Below, one piece after another: positions 31,940-41,282 of a stretch of DNA of 64,000 bases. The DNA is from Pseudomonadota bacterium (GTDB lineage: Bacteria > Desulfobacterota > Desulfovibrionia > Desulfovibrionales > Desulfovibrionaceae), in contig JAEWQB010000028.1 in NCBI GenBank assembly GCA_023460395.1, positions 124,001-188,000 of the forward strand. The letters run 5' to 3'. Within the stretch, counting starts at the first letter, position 1. Each line of letters starts with the position of its first letter. The notes beneath the pieces were generated by a model. It had not been told where the DNA came from and made no database searches. It was given only the letters and a program-made list of their open reading frames with translations. The translations under genes were made by a program, and so were the position numbers.

Positions 31940-34240
31940 ATGGAACACCACATTTTAGGCTTCCCCCGCATTGGCGGAAACAGGGAACTGAAAAAGGCGC
32001 AGGAAGCATTCTGGCGGAATTCCGCCACGCAGGAAGAACTTCTTGCCGTCAGCCGCACCCTCACAGAACGGCACTGGGCCATTCAGGCTCAGGCTGGCCT
32101 CTCGCTCGTCTGCACAGGAGATTTTTCCCTCTACGACCAGATGCTCGACACGACGTGCATGCTGGGTGCCGTGCCAGACCGGTTCGCGTCCGCGCACATC
32201 ACAGGGTTGGACCTGTATTTTGCCATGGCAAGGGGCGATGCGGCCCGCAATATCACCGCCATGGAAATGACTAAGTGGTTTAACACAAACTACCACTTTC
32301 TCGTACCGGAACTCCCCGCCACCCCCACCTACCGGCTGACCGACCCCCCGGTAGTGAAAGATACCCGCCGGGCCAGCAGCCTTGGCTACCGGCCCAAGCC
32401 TGTGCTCATAGGCCCCATTACGTGGCTGGCGCTGGCGAAACCCGCCGACAGCACCACCGACCGGTGGGAACATCTGGATGCCGTTCTCGACGTCTACACT
32501 CAAGTTTTGGCGGAGTTAGATCCGCTATGTCCGTGGATACAGATGGATGAACCCATTTTGTGCGCAGACATGGATGCTGCGGCACGCGGAGCTTTTTCCC
32601 GTGCCTACGCCCACCTGAACACCTCAGTACGCCGGAGCAGGCTGTTGCTGACCACGTACTTTGATACGTTGGACGACAACAGAGATATCGCGTTGCACTC
32701 CGGCTGCGCGGGATTACATATTTCCGTCACCGGCGGGGCGCATCCCGCCCGGACAAGCGATACGGCAAGCTTGCACGAATGCATCGCCGCCCTGCCGGAC
32801 ACCATGACGCTTTCGGTAGGCATCGTGGAAGGCCGCAATATCTGGAAAACCGACTTCGCCCACGCGCTGAGGCTACTGGAACACGCCCGCCCCCTGCTGG
32901 AAGCAGACCGGCTTATGGTCGGCTCGGCGTGCTCACTGCTACACTGCCCCGTAGATTTGGATCAGGAAACCACTCTGGACCCGGAACTCAAACGCTGGAT
33001 GTCCTTTGCCGTGCAGAAGTGCGCGGAGGTCGGCACTCTCGGCACCGCGCTGAGTTGCCCCACCTCCCCCGGATGCGGGCAAGCATTGCGCGCCAACGCA
33101 GCCGATATCCTCTCCCGCCGGGAAAGCTCCCGCGTGCACGATGCACACGTCACGGTCCGTTCCGCCTCTGTGCAAGAGGCAATGGCGCATCGCAATTCCC
33201 CTTACGCGCTACGCCGCCAAGCACAACGCTGGCTGGAACTGCCGCTCTTTCCCACCACAACCATCGGCTCCTTCCCGCAAACGGCGGAGATCCGTGCCCG
33301 ACGACGCGAATTTCGCGCAGGCACGCTCTCTCACGAAGCCTACACAACCTTTTTGCAAGACGAAATCGCCCATGTTGTACATCTGCAAGAGGAGTTGGGG
33401 CTGGACGTACTGGTACACGGCGAACCGGAACGCAATGACATGGTGGAATATTTCGGTCAGCAATTACAGGGATTCTGCTTCACGTCTAACGGGTGGGTGC
33501 AAAGCTACGGTAGCCGCTGCGTTAAGCCGCCCATTATCTTCGGCGATATCAGCCGTCCCAGCCCTATGACCGTGGACTGGATACGGTATGCCGCCTCACT
33601 GACTGACAAACCCATGAAAGGCATGCTCACCGGGCCTGTGACGATTCTCTGCTGGAGTTTTGTCCGGGACGACATGGAGCGGGCCGCCGTATGCCGCCAG
33701 ATCGCGCTGGCACTGCGTGACGAAGTGGCTGATCTGGAAGCCGCGGGGATACGCCTTATTCAGGTAGACGAGGCGGCCTTCAGCGAGGGCATGCCCATTA
33801 AACGCCGCGACAGGGAAGCCTACCTCAAATGGGCGGTGGAAAGCTTCCGGCTCACCACCTGCGGGGTGGATGATACAACGCAAATCCACTCACATATGTG
33901 CTACAGCGAGTTTAACGAGATCATTCATGCCATCGCGGATATGGATGCCGACGTCATCAGCATCGAATCCAGCCGGAGCGGTATGGAACTTCTGGAGGCA
34001 TTCCGGGCCTTCGCCTACCCCAACGCAATTGGGCCCGGCATTTATGATATCCACAGCCCCCGCGTCCCTGACATCCAAGAGATGGTTGACCTGCTGGAAC
34101 GCGCCTTACGGTTTATCCCCAAAGAACGGTTATGGGTAAACCCGGACTGCGGTTTGAAAACCCGAAACTGGCCCGAAACGCTGGCCTCGCTGCGAAACAT
34201 GGTTTCCGCTGCGCAGCGCCTTCGCACGCAGCATACGTAA
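31940..34240 (+). CDS. metE: Cobalamin-independent methionine synthase
   Basis: 766 residues, full length. It transfers the methyl group of 5-methyltetrahydropteroyltriglutamate to homocysteine. The N-terminal half begins LGFPRIGGNRELKKA. The catalytic half carries the zinc ligands in IHSHMCYSEFN (Cys654) and NPDCGLKTR (Cys737), with TTIGSFPQT and HGEPERNDMVEYFG for substrate binding. The ribosome site CAGGAG precedes ATG 31940. The upstream B12 riboswitch means it is used when cobalamin is scarce, so the strain very likely also has a B12-dependent MetH elsewhere. A terminator follows at 34294. Confidence 0.97.
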   Translation: MEHHILGFPRIGGNRELKKAQEAFWRNSATQEELLAVSRTLTERHWAIQAQAGLSLVCTGDFSLYDQMLDTTCMLGAVPDRFASAHITGLDLYFAMARGDAARNITAMEMTKWFNTNYHFLVPELPATPTYRLTDPPVVKDTRRASSLGYRPKPVLIGPITWLALAKPADSTTDRWEHLDAVLDVYTQVLAELDPLCPWIQMDEPILCADMDAAARGAFSRAYAHLNTSVRRSRLLLTTYFDTLDDNRDIALHSGCAGLHISVTGGAHPARTSDTASLHECIAALPDTMTLSVGIVEGRNIWKTDFAHALRLLEHARPLLEADRLMVGSACSLLHCPVDLDQETTLDPELKRWMSFAVQKCAEVGTLGTALSCPTSPGCGQALRANAADILSRRESSRVHDAHVTVRSASVQEAMAHRNSPYALRRQAQRWLELPLFPTTTIGSFPQTAEIRARRREFRAGTLSHEAYTTFLQDEIAHVVHLQEELGLDVLVHGEPERNDMVEYFGQQLQGFCFTSNGWVQSYGSRCVKPPIIFGDISRPSPMTVDWIRYAASLTDKPMKGMLTGPVTILCWSFVRDDMERAAVCRQIALALRDEVADLEAAGIRLIQVDEAAFSEGMPIKRRDREAYLKWAVESFRLTTCGVDDTTQIHSHMCYSEFNEIIHAIADMDADVISIESSRSGMELLEAFRAFAYPNAIGPGIYDIHSPRVPDIQEMVDLLERALRFIPKERLWVNPDCGLKTRNWPETLASLRNMVSAAQRLRTQHT

Positions 34241-34293
34241 CCCGAACCTCCATGGGTTCGCAAATACCCCTCGGCGCGTCCGCACCGCGCCAC

Positions 34294-34333
34294 GCGCCCT
34301 CGCCGACTCTCCGGCGGCGGGGGCGCTTTTCTC
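34294..34333 (+). terminator. Terminator after metE
   Basis: GCGCCCTCGCCG pairs with CGGCGGCGGGGGCGC with small bulges, followed by TTTTCTCC. Confidence 0.75.
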
Positions 34334-34361
34334 CACCTGTACGCCTTGGGGAAACGTATGG

Positions 34362-36137
34362 TCAGGGCAGGGCGGGGTGTAAGGTCCGCTCCCAGTCCAC
34401 ATGCTCCACCACCGCGCGGCTGAGGGTGCTCAACCCTGTGCCGGAACGCGCACTCACGGCAATCCCCTGCGGCCATGCGGAACGTAAACCGGCAGCGGTT
34501 TCCGGGTCCAGCGTGTCCCATTTGTTGAGAATCAGCAGCCGGGGAGTCTCGTACATGTCCATTTCGGACAGGATGGCGTCTACGGCCTGTATTTGCCGTT
34601 CCACCTCAGGATGTCCGGCGTCCGCCACATGGAGAAGCAGATCTGCGGATTGCAGTTCTTCCAACGTGGCCTCAAAGGCATCCTTTAATTCTTTAGGCAA
34701 ATTGCGGATGAACCCCACGGTGTCGGTCAGAATGACCTCTCGTTCCTCAGGAAACCGTAACCGCCGCGTTGTGGGGTCTAGCGTGGCAAAAAGTTTATTT
34801 TCCGCCAGCACGTCCGACTGTGTGAGCGTGTTCAGCAGCGTGGATTTGCCCGCGTTGGTGTAGCCCACCAAGGCTACCACCGGAACCCGTGCTTTATAGC
34901 GTCTGTCCCGCGCATACGAGCGCTGCCGCCGTAAGGTTTTCAACTCGTCCTTTATGCGGCTTATACGCTCACGAATCCTGCGGCGGTCCGTCTCCAGCTT
35001 CGTCTCTCCGGGACCGCGCCCGCCAATGCCCCCCATAAGCCGGTCCATAGCGCGGTTTTTTCCCACCAGCCGGGGCATGGTGTACTGAAGCTGGGCCATC
35101 TCCACTTGCAATTTGCCCGCGCGAGACGTGGCATGCTGGGCAAAAATGTCCAAAATAAGCTGCGTGCGGTCCAGCACCTTGCGTTCCGTGGCCTCGGTAA
35201 GATTGCGTAACTGAGCGGGAGCCAGCTCTCCGTCAAATACCACCATTCCCGCGTTGCCCTGAAGGCAGAGCACTTCCAGTTCCGCCAGCTTCCCCTTGCC
35301 TAGGATAAACTTGTAATTCACCTGCGGAACCCGCTGCACAAGCTGCCCCGCCACGACGATTCCCGCAGTTCTCGCCAACTCCCGCAACTCCGCGAGATAC
35401 GATTCCTGCACAGCGCGCGGCTGCGTGCTCACACTTACCAACACGGCCCGTTCGCCGTCCCCTTCTGCCACCCGCACATCACCAAGGGCGCGGGCCATTT
35501 CATCTTCCAACGCTTCTGTCTGCGCGTTGAAATCAACATCCACCCGGTCCCATGCCTGAGGCGGAAAAACCCGATAGGACGTGCCGCTGCCGGGTGAAGG
35601 CATTCCCGCGCCCGGCGCGGAAGCCGCCGTAGTGCGGCGCACCGTCTCTGTATCCGGCCCGGAATCCGGCCCTTCCGGGGACGCGCTGGTGCCGTCCTCT
35701 TCCGCAACCGGAGCCACCGGCAGCAAATGCGCGAATTGGAACAGATCAGGCGCCCCCGCCTCGTCCACGGAAAGCGCGGCAATGGAATCCAGCCGCAAAA
35801 AAAGCATGTCCATGAGGTCTTCTTGCGACAGAGGGGCATCGGTCAAATGCGTGTGCAGCAACCGCAACCCCCGCAGTCGGGCGGAGCCAAGGCGGGCACG
35901 GGGCAGTTCGGGAATATAAATAGCCCCCGTGTCGCCCACAATAACCAGTTGCGGCCGGCCCTGCCGGTCTATGAGCAACGCCACCTGCCGCGCTATACTG
36001 CGGGACAAGGCCGCCAATTCTCGCGCCTGCTCCGGCGTATAGCCCCCTTGAGAAGGGTACCGGCGTGTGTACAGACGCTGTAATGCCTTAAGCTGGCTGG
36101 GTTTCAGCCCTTGGGTATTGCCTAAAACAGAGGCTAT
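34362..36137 (-). CDS. hflX: GTPase HflX with apparent AUA start
   Basis: 591 residues if read from ATA at 36137-36135, seven bases after a perfect AAAGGAG. The N-terminus (I/M)ASVLGNTQGLKPSQLKALQRLYTRR matches where Desulfovibrio HflX proteins begin. No ATG, GTG or TTG lies upstream in frame; the first conventional start is TTG at 36017, which would remove 40 conserved residues. A long Desulfovibrio-type N-terminal domain and Pro/Ala linker precede the HflX domain and the GTPase: G1 GYTNAGKST, G3 DTVG, G4 NKWD. HflX splits stalled or heat-damaged ribosomes. The gene follows IMP cyclohydrolase by 39 bp. Confidence 0.88.
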   Translation of the reverse strand: MASVLGNTQGLKPSQLKALQRLYTRRYPSQGGYTPEQARELAALSRSIARQVALLIDRQGRPQLVIVGDTGAIYIPELPRARLGSARLRGLRLLHTHLTDAPLSQEDLMDMLFLRLDSIAALSVDEAGAPDLFQFAHLLPVAPVAEEDGTSASPEGPDSGPDTETVRRTTAASAPGAGMPSPGSGTSYRVFPPQAWDRVDVDFNAQTEALEDEMARALGDVRVAEGDGERAVLVSVSTQPRAVQESYLAELRELARTAGIVVAGQLVQRVPQVNYKFILGKGKLAELEVLCLQGNAGMVVFDGELAPAQLRNLTEATERKVLDRTQLILDIFAQHATSRAGKLQVEMAQLQYTMPRLVGKNRAMDRLMGGIGGRGPGETKLETDRRRIRERISRIKDELKTLRRQRSYARDRRYKARVPVVALVGYTNAGKSTLLNTLTQSDVLAENKLFATLDPTTRRLRFPEEREVILTDTVGFIRNLPKELKDAFEATLEELQSADLLLHVADAGHPEVERQIQAVDAILSEMDMYETPRLLILNKWDTLDPETAAGLRSAWPQGIAVSARSGTGLSTLSRAVVEHVDWERTLHPALP

Positions 36138-36176
36138 GGTGTGGCTCCTTTACGGTGCGATGTGGTGACGAGGTGT

Positions 36177-36776
36177 CTACGCGGTGTGCGAAGAAAGATA
36201 CTCAGTGATCATGCTGTCATATGCGGCAGTACGCTCAAAGGTTTTCGCAGCCATGCGGCGACGGAAATCCAACCCCACGCGCATATCGTTTTCTGCGAGT
36301 TCCGCCATAACCGCCGAATAATCCTCAGGAGCTGGCAGCACCAGCATGCTGTGAAAATTCTTTGCCGTGGCGCGCAGCATGCACGGTCCCCCGATGTCAA
36401 TTTCCTCAATGGCGGCACGCAGATCCAATCCCTTACGGGCGGCTTCCGCAAAATTGTACAAATTCACCACAATAAGATCAAAAGGGGCAATGCCCAGTTC
36501 CTTCAGCGTAGAAAGATGCTCGGCATTGTCTTTGTCCGCCAGAATACCGGCATGAATGTGCGGGTGCAATGTTTTCACCCTACCGCCCAATATTTCAGGA
36601 AATCCGGTCACCTTGCTGACGGGAACAACCGGGAGTCCCGCCTCGGAAAGCATGCGGGCTGTGCCGCCGGTGGAAACCAGCTCCACGCCATGATCGTGCA
36701 AAAATGTGGCAAGTTCCAGAAGGCCGGACTTGTCCGTGACGCTCAACAGCGCCCGTTTGATGGGCAAAAAATCCAT
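36177..36776 (-). CDS. purH: Stand-alone IMP cyclohydrolase (N-terminal half of PurH)
   Basis: 199 residues from ATG 36776 (GGAGG upstream), covering only the MGS-like cyclohydrolase domain of bifunctional PurH: KRALLSVTDKSGL, LVSTGGTARML, GGRVKTLHPHIHAGILA, NLYNF, and IDIGGPCMLRATAKN. It closes the ring of FAICAR to IMP. The AICAR transformylase half is absent with no frameshift remnant downstream, so that step must be encoded elsewhere. It is co-directional with hflX. Confidence 0.92.
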   Translation of the reverse strand: MDFLPIKRALLSVTDKSGLLELATFLHDHGVELVSTGGTARMLSEAGLPVVPVSKVTGFPEILGGRVKTLHPHIHAGILADKDNAEHLSTLKELGIAPFDLIVVNLYNFAEAARKGLDLRAAIEEIDIGGPCMLRATAKNFHSMLVLPAPEDYSAVMAELAENDMRVGLDFRRRMAAKTFERTAAYDSMITEYLSSHTA

Positions 36777-37098
36777 GCGCCCCTCCTGATTATGTTTTTC
36801 TGAGGTCTGCCAGATATGCCCCCCAAAAGCAAGGGAATGCACGCCTCCACACCGCCGCCCCCATAACGCCTCTGTTCTTCCGCACGGTTCAAAAATGCGT
36901 CATAACTTTCTTCCGTGTATTTTTTGGAGTATACCTTTAGATAGTAGCATCCCGGAACCTACTGGCGTATACTATAATCATACAATGTGTTTTCGGGCTT
37001 GCCAAAAGACGAAACATACTTGTACTTCCCTATAGTCACAAGCGCGTAACGTCCGCCATCGGACGATCCGCAACCACTCACAGCAAGAAAGGACCCCC
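36777..37098. other. Divergent intergenic region upstream of the cyclohydrolase and the UDP-sugar gene
   Basis: 322 bp without a gene. A perfect TATAAT lies at 36973-36978 on the plus strand, but no clear -35 box is found 17 bp upstream. GTATAC occurs twice (near 36929 and 36967), giving short dyads. The gene at 37099 has a good AAAGGA site. I see no RNA gene here. Confidence 0.45.
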
Positions 37099-38082
37099 AT
37101 GCAATCCGGCGAATTCAAACATCTGGCCCGCAAACGTATTTTGGTTACTGGCGGAGCTGGTTTCATCGGCTCCCATCTGTGTCGCGAACTCCTGCGCAAC
37201 GGGGCTGAGGTTCTGTGCGTAGACAACTACTACACCGGCTCCCGCGACAATATCACGGACCTGCTGGACCACCCCAATTTTGAACTCATGCGCCACGACA
37301 TCACCTTCCCGCTCTATGTGGAAGTGGATGAAATATATAACCTCGCCTGCCCGGCTTCGCCTATTCACTACCAGTTTGATCCCGTGCAGACGACAAAGAC
37401 CTGCGTGCACGGAAGCATCAACATGCTGGGACTGGCCAAACGCGTAAAAGCCCGCGTTCTTCAGGCGTCAACCAGCGAGGTGTATGGCGATCCTGAGATA
37501 CACCCGCAGGAAGAGCAGTACTGGGGCCGGGTTAACCCCATCGGGCCGCGCTCCTGTTACGACGAAGGGAAGCGCTGCGCTGAAACGCTCTTCATGGATT
37601 ATCACCGTCAGCACTCGGTGGAAATTAAGATTGTTCGCATTTTCAATACCTACGGCCCGGCGATGCACCCCAATGACGGGCGGGTGGTGAGCAACTTTAT
37701 CGTGCAGGCCCTGCGGAACGAGCCTATCACCATCTATGGCGAAGGCGCGCAAAGCCGCTCTTTCTGCTACGTGGACGATCTGGTACGCGGGATAATGCTC
37801 ATGATGCACAGCCCGGCGGAATTTGTTGGTCCTGTGAATATGGGCAACCCGTCTGAACGGACCGTCCGGGAACTTGCGGAAAAAATTATCGACATGACCG
37901 GCTCGTCCTCGCAGTTGCTCTTCAAACCGCTGCCGCAGGACGATCCCCGGCGGCGGCGACCGGATATTTCGCTGGCTAAAGAACGACTGGGCTGGGAGCC
38001 GGAAGTGGATATCAATACGGGCCTGAGCAAGACCATCGCCTACTTTGAAGCGTTGCTCCGCGAACGCGGGGCCTCTCTCTAG
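37099..38082 (+). CDS. UDP-glucuronate decarboxylase-type NAD-dependent epimerase
   Basis: 327 residues. The Rossmann motif is GGAGFIGSHLCRELL, and the catalytic Tyr-x3-Lys is SCYDEGKR. Strongly conserved RIFNTYGPAMHPNDGRVVSNFI and QSRSFCYVDDLVRG identify the UDP-xylose synthase/UDP-glucuronate decarboxylase branch. It makes UDP-xylose for surface polysaccharide. The two following genes are a polysaccharide ligase and a priming glycosyltransferase, so a glycan role is likely. Confidence 0.9.
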   Translation: MQSGEFKHLARKRILVTGGAGFIGSHLCRELLRNGAEVLCVDNYYTGSRDNITDLLDHPNFELMRHDITFPLYVEVDEIYNLACPASPIHYQFDPVQTTKTCVHGSINMLGLAKRVKARVLQASTSEVYGDPEIHPQEEQYWGRVNPIGPRSCYDEGKRCAETLFMDYHRQHSVEIKIVRIFNTYGPAMHPNDGRVVSNFIVQALRNEPITIYGEGAQSRSFCYVDDLVRGIMLMMHSPAEFVGPVNMGNPSERTVRELAEKIIDMTGSSSQLLFKPLPQDDPRRRRPDISLAKERLGWEPEVDINTGLSKTIAYFEALLRERGASL

Positions 38083-38114
38083 TCTTTTCTTTTTGTGAAG
38101 GTGGGGGAGGGCGC

Positions 38115-39449
38115 ATGTCCTTCCCCCTTTGCGCACACCACAACCGTTCACGAGCCATCGTCATGCCCTACGCCGCGCCAGCCCTTCCCTCCTCGCTCTT
38201 CGCACGCCGCCATGCCGGTGCCTATCTTCGTTGCCTGCGCATCGCCTTTTTCGGCTGCTGGTTACTTTTTCCCTTTGGAAGAATGTTTCAGACAATTGGC
38301 GGCATCTCCTGTCTCGTGCTCTGCCTCGGCTACTACGCATGCGATTACGACAACTCCGTCCTTCGCAGACTTCGCGGAAAGTGGCTCATCGTTTTCTTTT
38401 TTATCTTCATGCTGCTTAACACGCTGTTATCCTCTTGGGTTCGGCACAGTTTCTCCTACGTAGGTTCCACGCTCTACTTAAGCTGGCCCATGCTGTTCGC
38501 GGGCATGGAGGTTACCCGTTCGCGCCGGGACATCACCTTACTGGGGCTTATGTTCCTCATCGCCGCCTGCGGAGAAGGACTCGCGGGGGTCTGGCAGTAC
38601 GCAACCGGATTCGACCCCATTAACGGCGATCCCCCCATGGATGGCAGACTCACCGGCTCCTTTAACACGTACCGGGTGGGGAACTACATTGGCATTGCCT
38701 TGCTCCCCGCCTGTCTTGGCTATTTCGCTCTTCCCGCGCGATGGTCGCAGGTTCGCCGTCTGCTCATTACGGGAATCTGTCTTTTGCCAGCCCTTTTTTT
38801 ATTAGCGGGTTCGCAAACCCGCAGCGGCATGATGGGGCTGGCGGCAGGTATGTTTGTGATTCTAGCCGCGCGCTACTCCCGGCACTGGCCGCTGCTGCTT
38901 ATTTTACCCGCGGCACTGACCCTCACAGTGCTTTTCGGCCCGGAACGTCTTTCTCTGGAACTGGCTATGCGGGACCAACGGTGGGAGCTGTGGACGGGGG
39001 CATGGCAGGCATTCCTGCACAACCCCGTGTGGGGCACGGGAGCCAGCACCTTCAAACCGGCCCTCAACGCTCTGGATATTGTTCTGCCGCGCGGTGGAAA
39101 CACCTTTGCGCATCCCCACAGCATTTACGTACAATTTCTCGTTGATGGTGGCGTGGTGGGCTTTACCATCGCCATGGGTTTTCTTCTGGGCCTATGGGGC
39201 TGGTGCGGCCTGCGCATTGTCCGGGGCATCAGAGCTTACCACAACAGCGCTGCCGCCACGCACTGGCTCATGACCGCATTCCTATGGGGTGGGTATACCT
39301 GCTATCTCGTTACGGGAATATCCGGGCATAACTTCTATCGGACGTGGTGGCTCGCTATGGGCGTGGCACTGCTGGGAGCCACCATAGGAGCCTGCCTAAG
39401 CGCCCCCGCGCCTCTCCCTGCCCAGCCGGAGCGGACACATGCTGCATGA
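38115..39449 (+). CDS. O-antigen ligase/polymerase-like membrane protein
   Basis: 444 residues with about eleven hydrophobic helices and the Wzy/O-antigen-ligase signature region LAGSQTRSGMMGLAAGMFV, then GPERLSLELAMRDQRWELW and HPHSIYVQFLVDGG with the conserved His pair in the large loop. The N-terminal about 35 residues are hydrophilic. ATG 38115 has GGGGGAGG upstream; MPYAAP at 38163 is an alternative. It overlaps the next gene by 11 bp, so the pair is coupled. Confidence 0.85.
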   Translation: MSFPLCAHHNRSRAIVMPYAAPALPSSLFARRHAGAYLRCLRIAFFGCWLLFPFGRMFQTIGGISCLVLCLGYYACDYDNSVLRRLRGKWLIVFFFIFMLLNTLLSSWVRHSFSYVGSTLYLSWPMLFAGMEVTRSRRDITLLGLMFLIAACGEGLAGVWQYATGFDPINGDPPMDGRLTGSFNTYRVGNYIGIALLPACLGYFALPARWSQVRRLLITGICLLPALFLLAGSQTRSGMMGLAAGMFVILAARYSRHWPLLLILPAALTLTVLFGPERLSLELAMRDQRWELWTGAWQAFLHNPVWGTGASTFKPALNALDIVLPRGGNTFAHPHSIYVQFLVDGGVVGFTIAMGFLLGLWGWCGLRIVRGIRAYHNSAAATHWLMTAFLWGGYTCYLVTGISGHNFYRTWWLAMGVALLGATIGACLSAPAPLPAQPERTHAA

Positions 39450-40896
39450 CACCTCCCATGAATGCGGGCGCTGTGCCCCCCTGCCCTTTACTATTGAAGA
39501 TGGACGGCGCACCCGATGGCGCATGGCGTTTCAACTGGCGCTCACGGATATTATCACACTTTTTATGGTAATCAGCGCGGTCACCCTGCTGCGCTTCGCG
39601 CTGGGGGGTACCTTTTCCCTGCGCACCTACATGATGCTTCTCCCGCTACTCCCGCTCTTCCCCACAGCGTTTCTGCTCGCGGACCTGTACCCCGGCGCGC
39701 TGCTGCCGCCACATGAAGAGCTAAGACGCTTTTGCATTACCATCTCCACATGTTTTCTCATTCTGGGTACCATCACGTTTTTCGCGCGCGGTGTGACAAC
39801 CTATTCACGCACAGTGTTTGTCTTTTCATGGCTCCTTGCCATGGTAGCCATTCCACTCATGCGCGTCTGGCTGCGGGGACGGCAAGTCCGCCGGGGCCGT
39901 TGGGGCATTCCTGCCGTGCTTATAGGCACAGGCGCTCCCGCCAGCATCATGACTCGCAACGCCCAACTGCGCCCCCGCATCGGGCTTCGGGTTGTGGGGG
40001 TTCTTTCCAACACTCGAGAACAAGGCTCTGAATTTGAGGGTATTCCCGTCCTTGGTTCCTTAGCCGATGTGCAGTCTGTGGCAAACGCCTACCCCGGAAG
40101 TTACGCTCTGGTCCCGGAGCAAGGCGACCAGCCCCCGCAAAGCGACATTATGTCGCAGCTTGACCGTCTTTTTCCTCGTATCATCCTGCTGCCCCGTGCC
40201 GAAACCCTCAGCCAGCGGTGGGCTTCAACACGGGATATCGGCGGTGTAGTGGGGCTTGAACTGCGGCAAAACCTACTCAGCCCCAGACGATTGCTCTTTA
40301 AACGCGGCATGGACATTAGCGTGGCTGCTCTGGGGCTTTTGTTGCTTTCCCCGTTCTTCCTCATGGCGGCGTTGTGGATACGGCTGGACAGCCGAGGCCC
40401 GGCATTCTTCGGTCACACCCGCATCGGCAGAAACGGCAAGGCCATTTGCGTCTGGAAATTCCGCACCATGACATGCGATGGCGACTCGGTGCTAAACCGC
40501 CATTTTGCAGAATGCCCCGACGCCCGCACGGAATGGGAGGCGACACAAAAACTCCAAAACGATCCGCGTGTGACAAAAGCGGGCCGCTTCCTGCGTAAAA
40601 CCAGTCTGGACGAACTTCCCCAGCTATGGAACGTGTTATGGGGTGATCTCAGCCTCGTAGGCCCCCGGCCCATTGTGCGCACGGAACGCTGCCGCTACCG
40701 GGAGTGCTATGATCTTTATTCCCGCACCCGACCGGGCATCACGGGGCTTTGGCAGATTTCCGGTCGCAACCTCACGTCCTATGACCAGCGCATTGACCTT
40801 GACGCCTATTACGTGCGGAACTGGTCCATCTGGTTCGACCTCTACATTCTGGTAAAGACCATCCCCGTGGTGCTGACAGGGCGTGGCGCATACTAA
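39439..40896 (+). CDS. Polyprenyl-phosphate sugar-1-phosphotransferase (WbaP/WcaJ type)
   Basis: 485 residues: four N-terminal transmembrane helices (about 25-145), a nucleotide-binding-like middle (VVGVLSNTREQG), and a C-terminal bacterial sugar transferase domain with KRGMDISVAALGLLLLSPFFL, IGRNGKAICVWKFRTM, KTSLDELPQLWNVL, SLVGPRP and TRPGITGLWQISGRN. It transfers the first sugar phosphate to undecaprenyl phosphate, starting a surface polysaccharide unit. It is the last gene of this small glycan group; a non-coding stretch follows. Confidence 0.94.
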   Translation: MLHDTSHECGRCAPLPFTIEDGRRTRWRMAFQLALTDIITLFMVISAVTLLRFALGGTFSLRTYMMLLPLLPLFPTAFLLADLYPGALLPPHEELRRFCITISTCFLILGTITFFARGVTTYSRTVFVFSWLLAMVAIPLMRVWLRGRQVRRGRWGIPAVLIGTGAPASIMTRNAQLRPRIGLRVVGVLSNTREQGSEFEGIPVLGSLADVQSVANAYPGSYALVPEQGDQPPQSDIMSQLDRLFPRIILLPRAETLSQRWASTRDIGGVVGLELRQNLLSPRRLLFKRGMDISVAALGLLLLSPFFLMAALWIRLDSRGPAFFGHTRIGRNGKAICVWKFRTMTCDGDSVLNRHFAECPDARTEWEATQKLQNDPRVTKAGRFLRKTSLDELPQLWNVLWGDLSLVGPRPIVRTERCRYRECYDLYSRTRPGITGLWQISGRNLTSYDQRIDLDAYYVRNWSIWFDLYILVKTIPVVLTGRGAY

Positions 40897-41282
40897 TCCA
40901 CGACCCTACCTGAACGGGACTGCGGCGCGTCCATAGTACCTGCCCCCCGACGACAAGCGCACCCAATCATCACGCCAAGCGCATGCCGTGGGTGCATTCT
41001 TGAGCGTATCACCAGATGTGCCTTTCAGGTCTATCGGCAGTGGCAGACCTGTTTCGGTTTTCCACCCCGCCGGGTTGATGCGAACAGCGGATGCGCGGTG
41101 CCATATTTATGACAGGACCGAGCCTTTGCTCGTCTTTTCCCATATGCCCCGCACGCCCGCCTCAACGGTCTGCCACCCCGCGCCCCGCGCTGTTCCGCCC
41201 CGCAACAAAAAACATCGGCTGCGCTGCACCGCCCCTCCCGCCCAAACAGCAATGCTGGCGCACCCTTTGCATTCTCTGCCGC
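40897..41282. other. Intergenic region before the flagellar operon
   Basis: 386 bp between the polysaccharide genes and fliR. Apart from the sigma-54 promoter at its right end I see no gene or terminator. An in-frame extension of fliR to 41091 has no ribosome site and poor composition. Confidence 0.5.
41256..41271 (+). promoter_or_regulatory. Sigma-54 promoter directly before fliR
   Basis: TGGCGCACCCTTTGCA has GG and GC ten bases apart and matches the -24/-12 consensus at nearly all positions. The expected start of transcription is about 41282, one base before ATG 41283. Confidence 0.65.
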
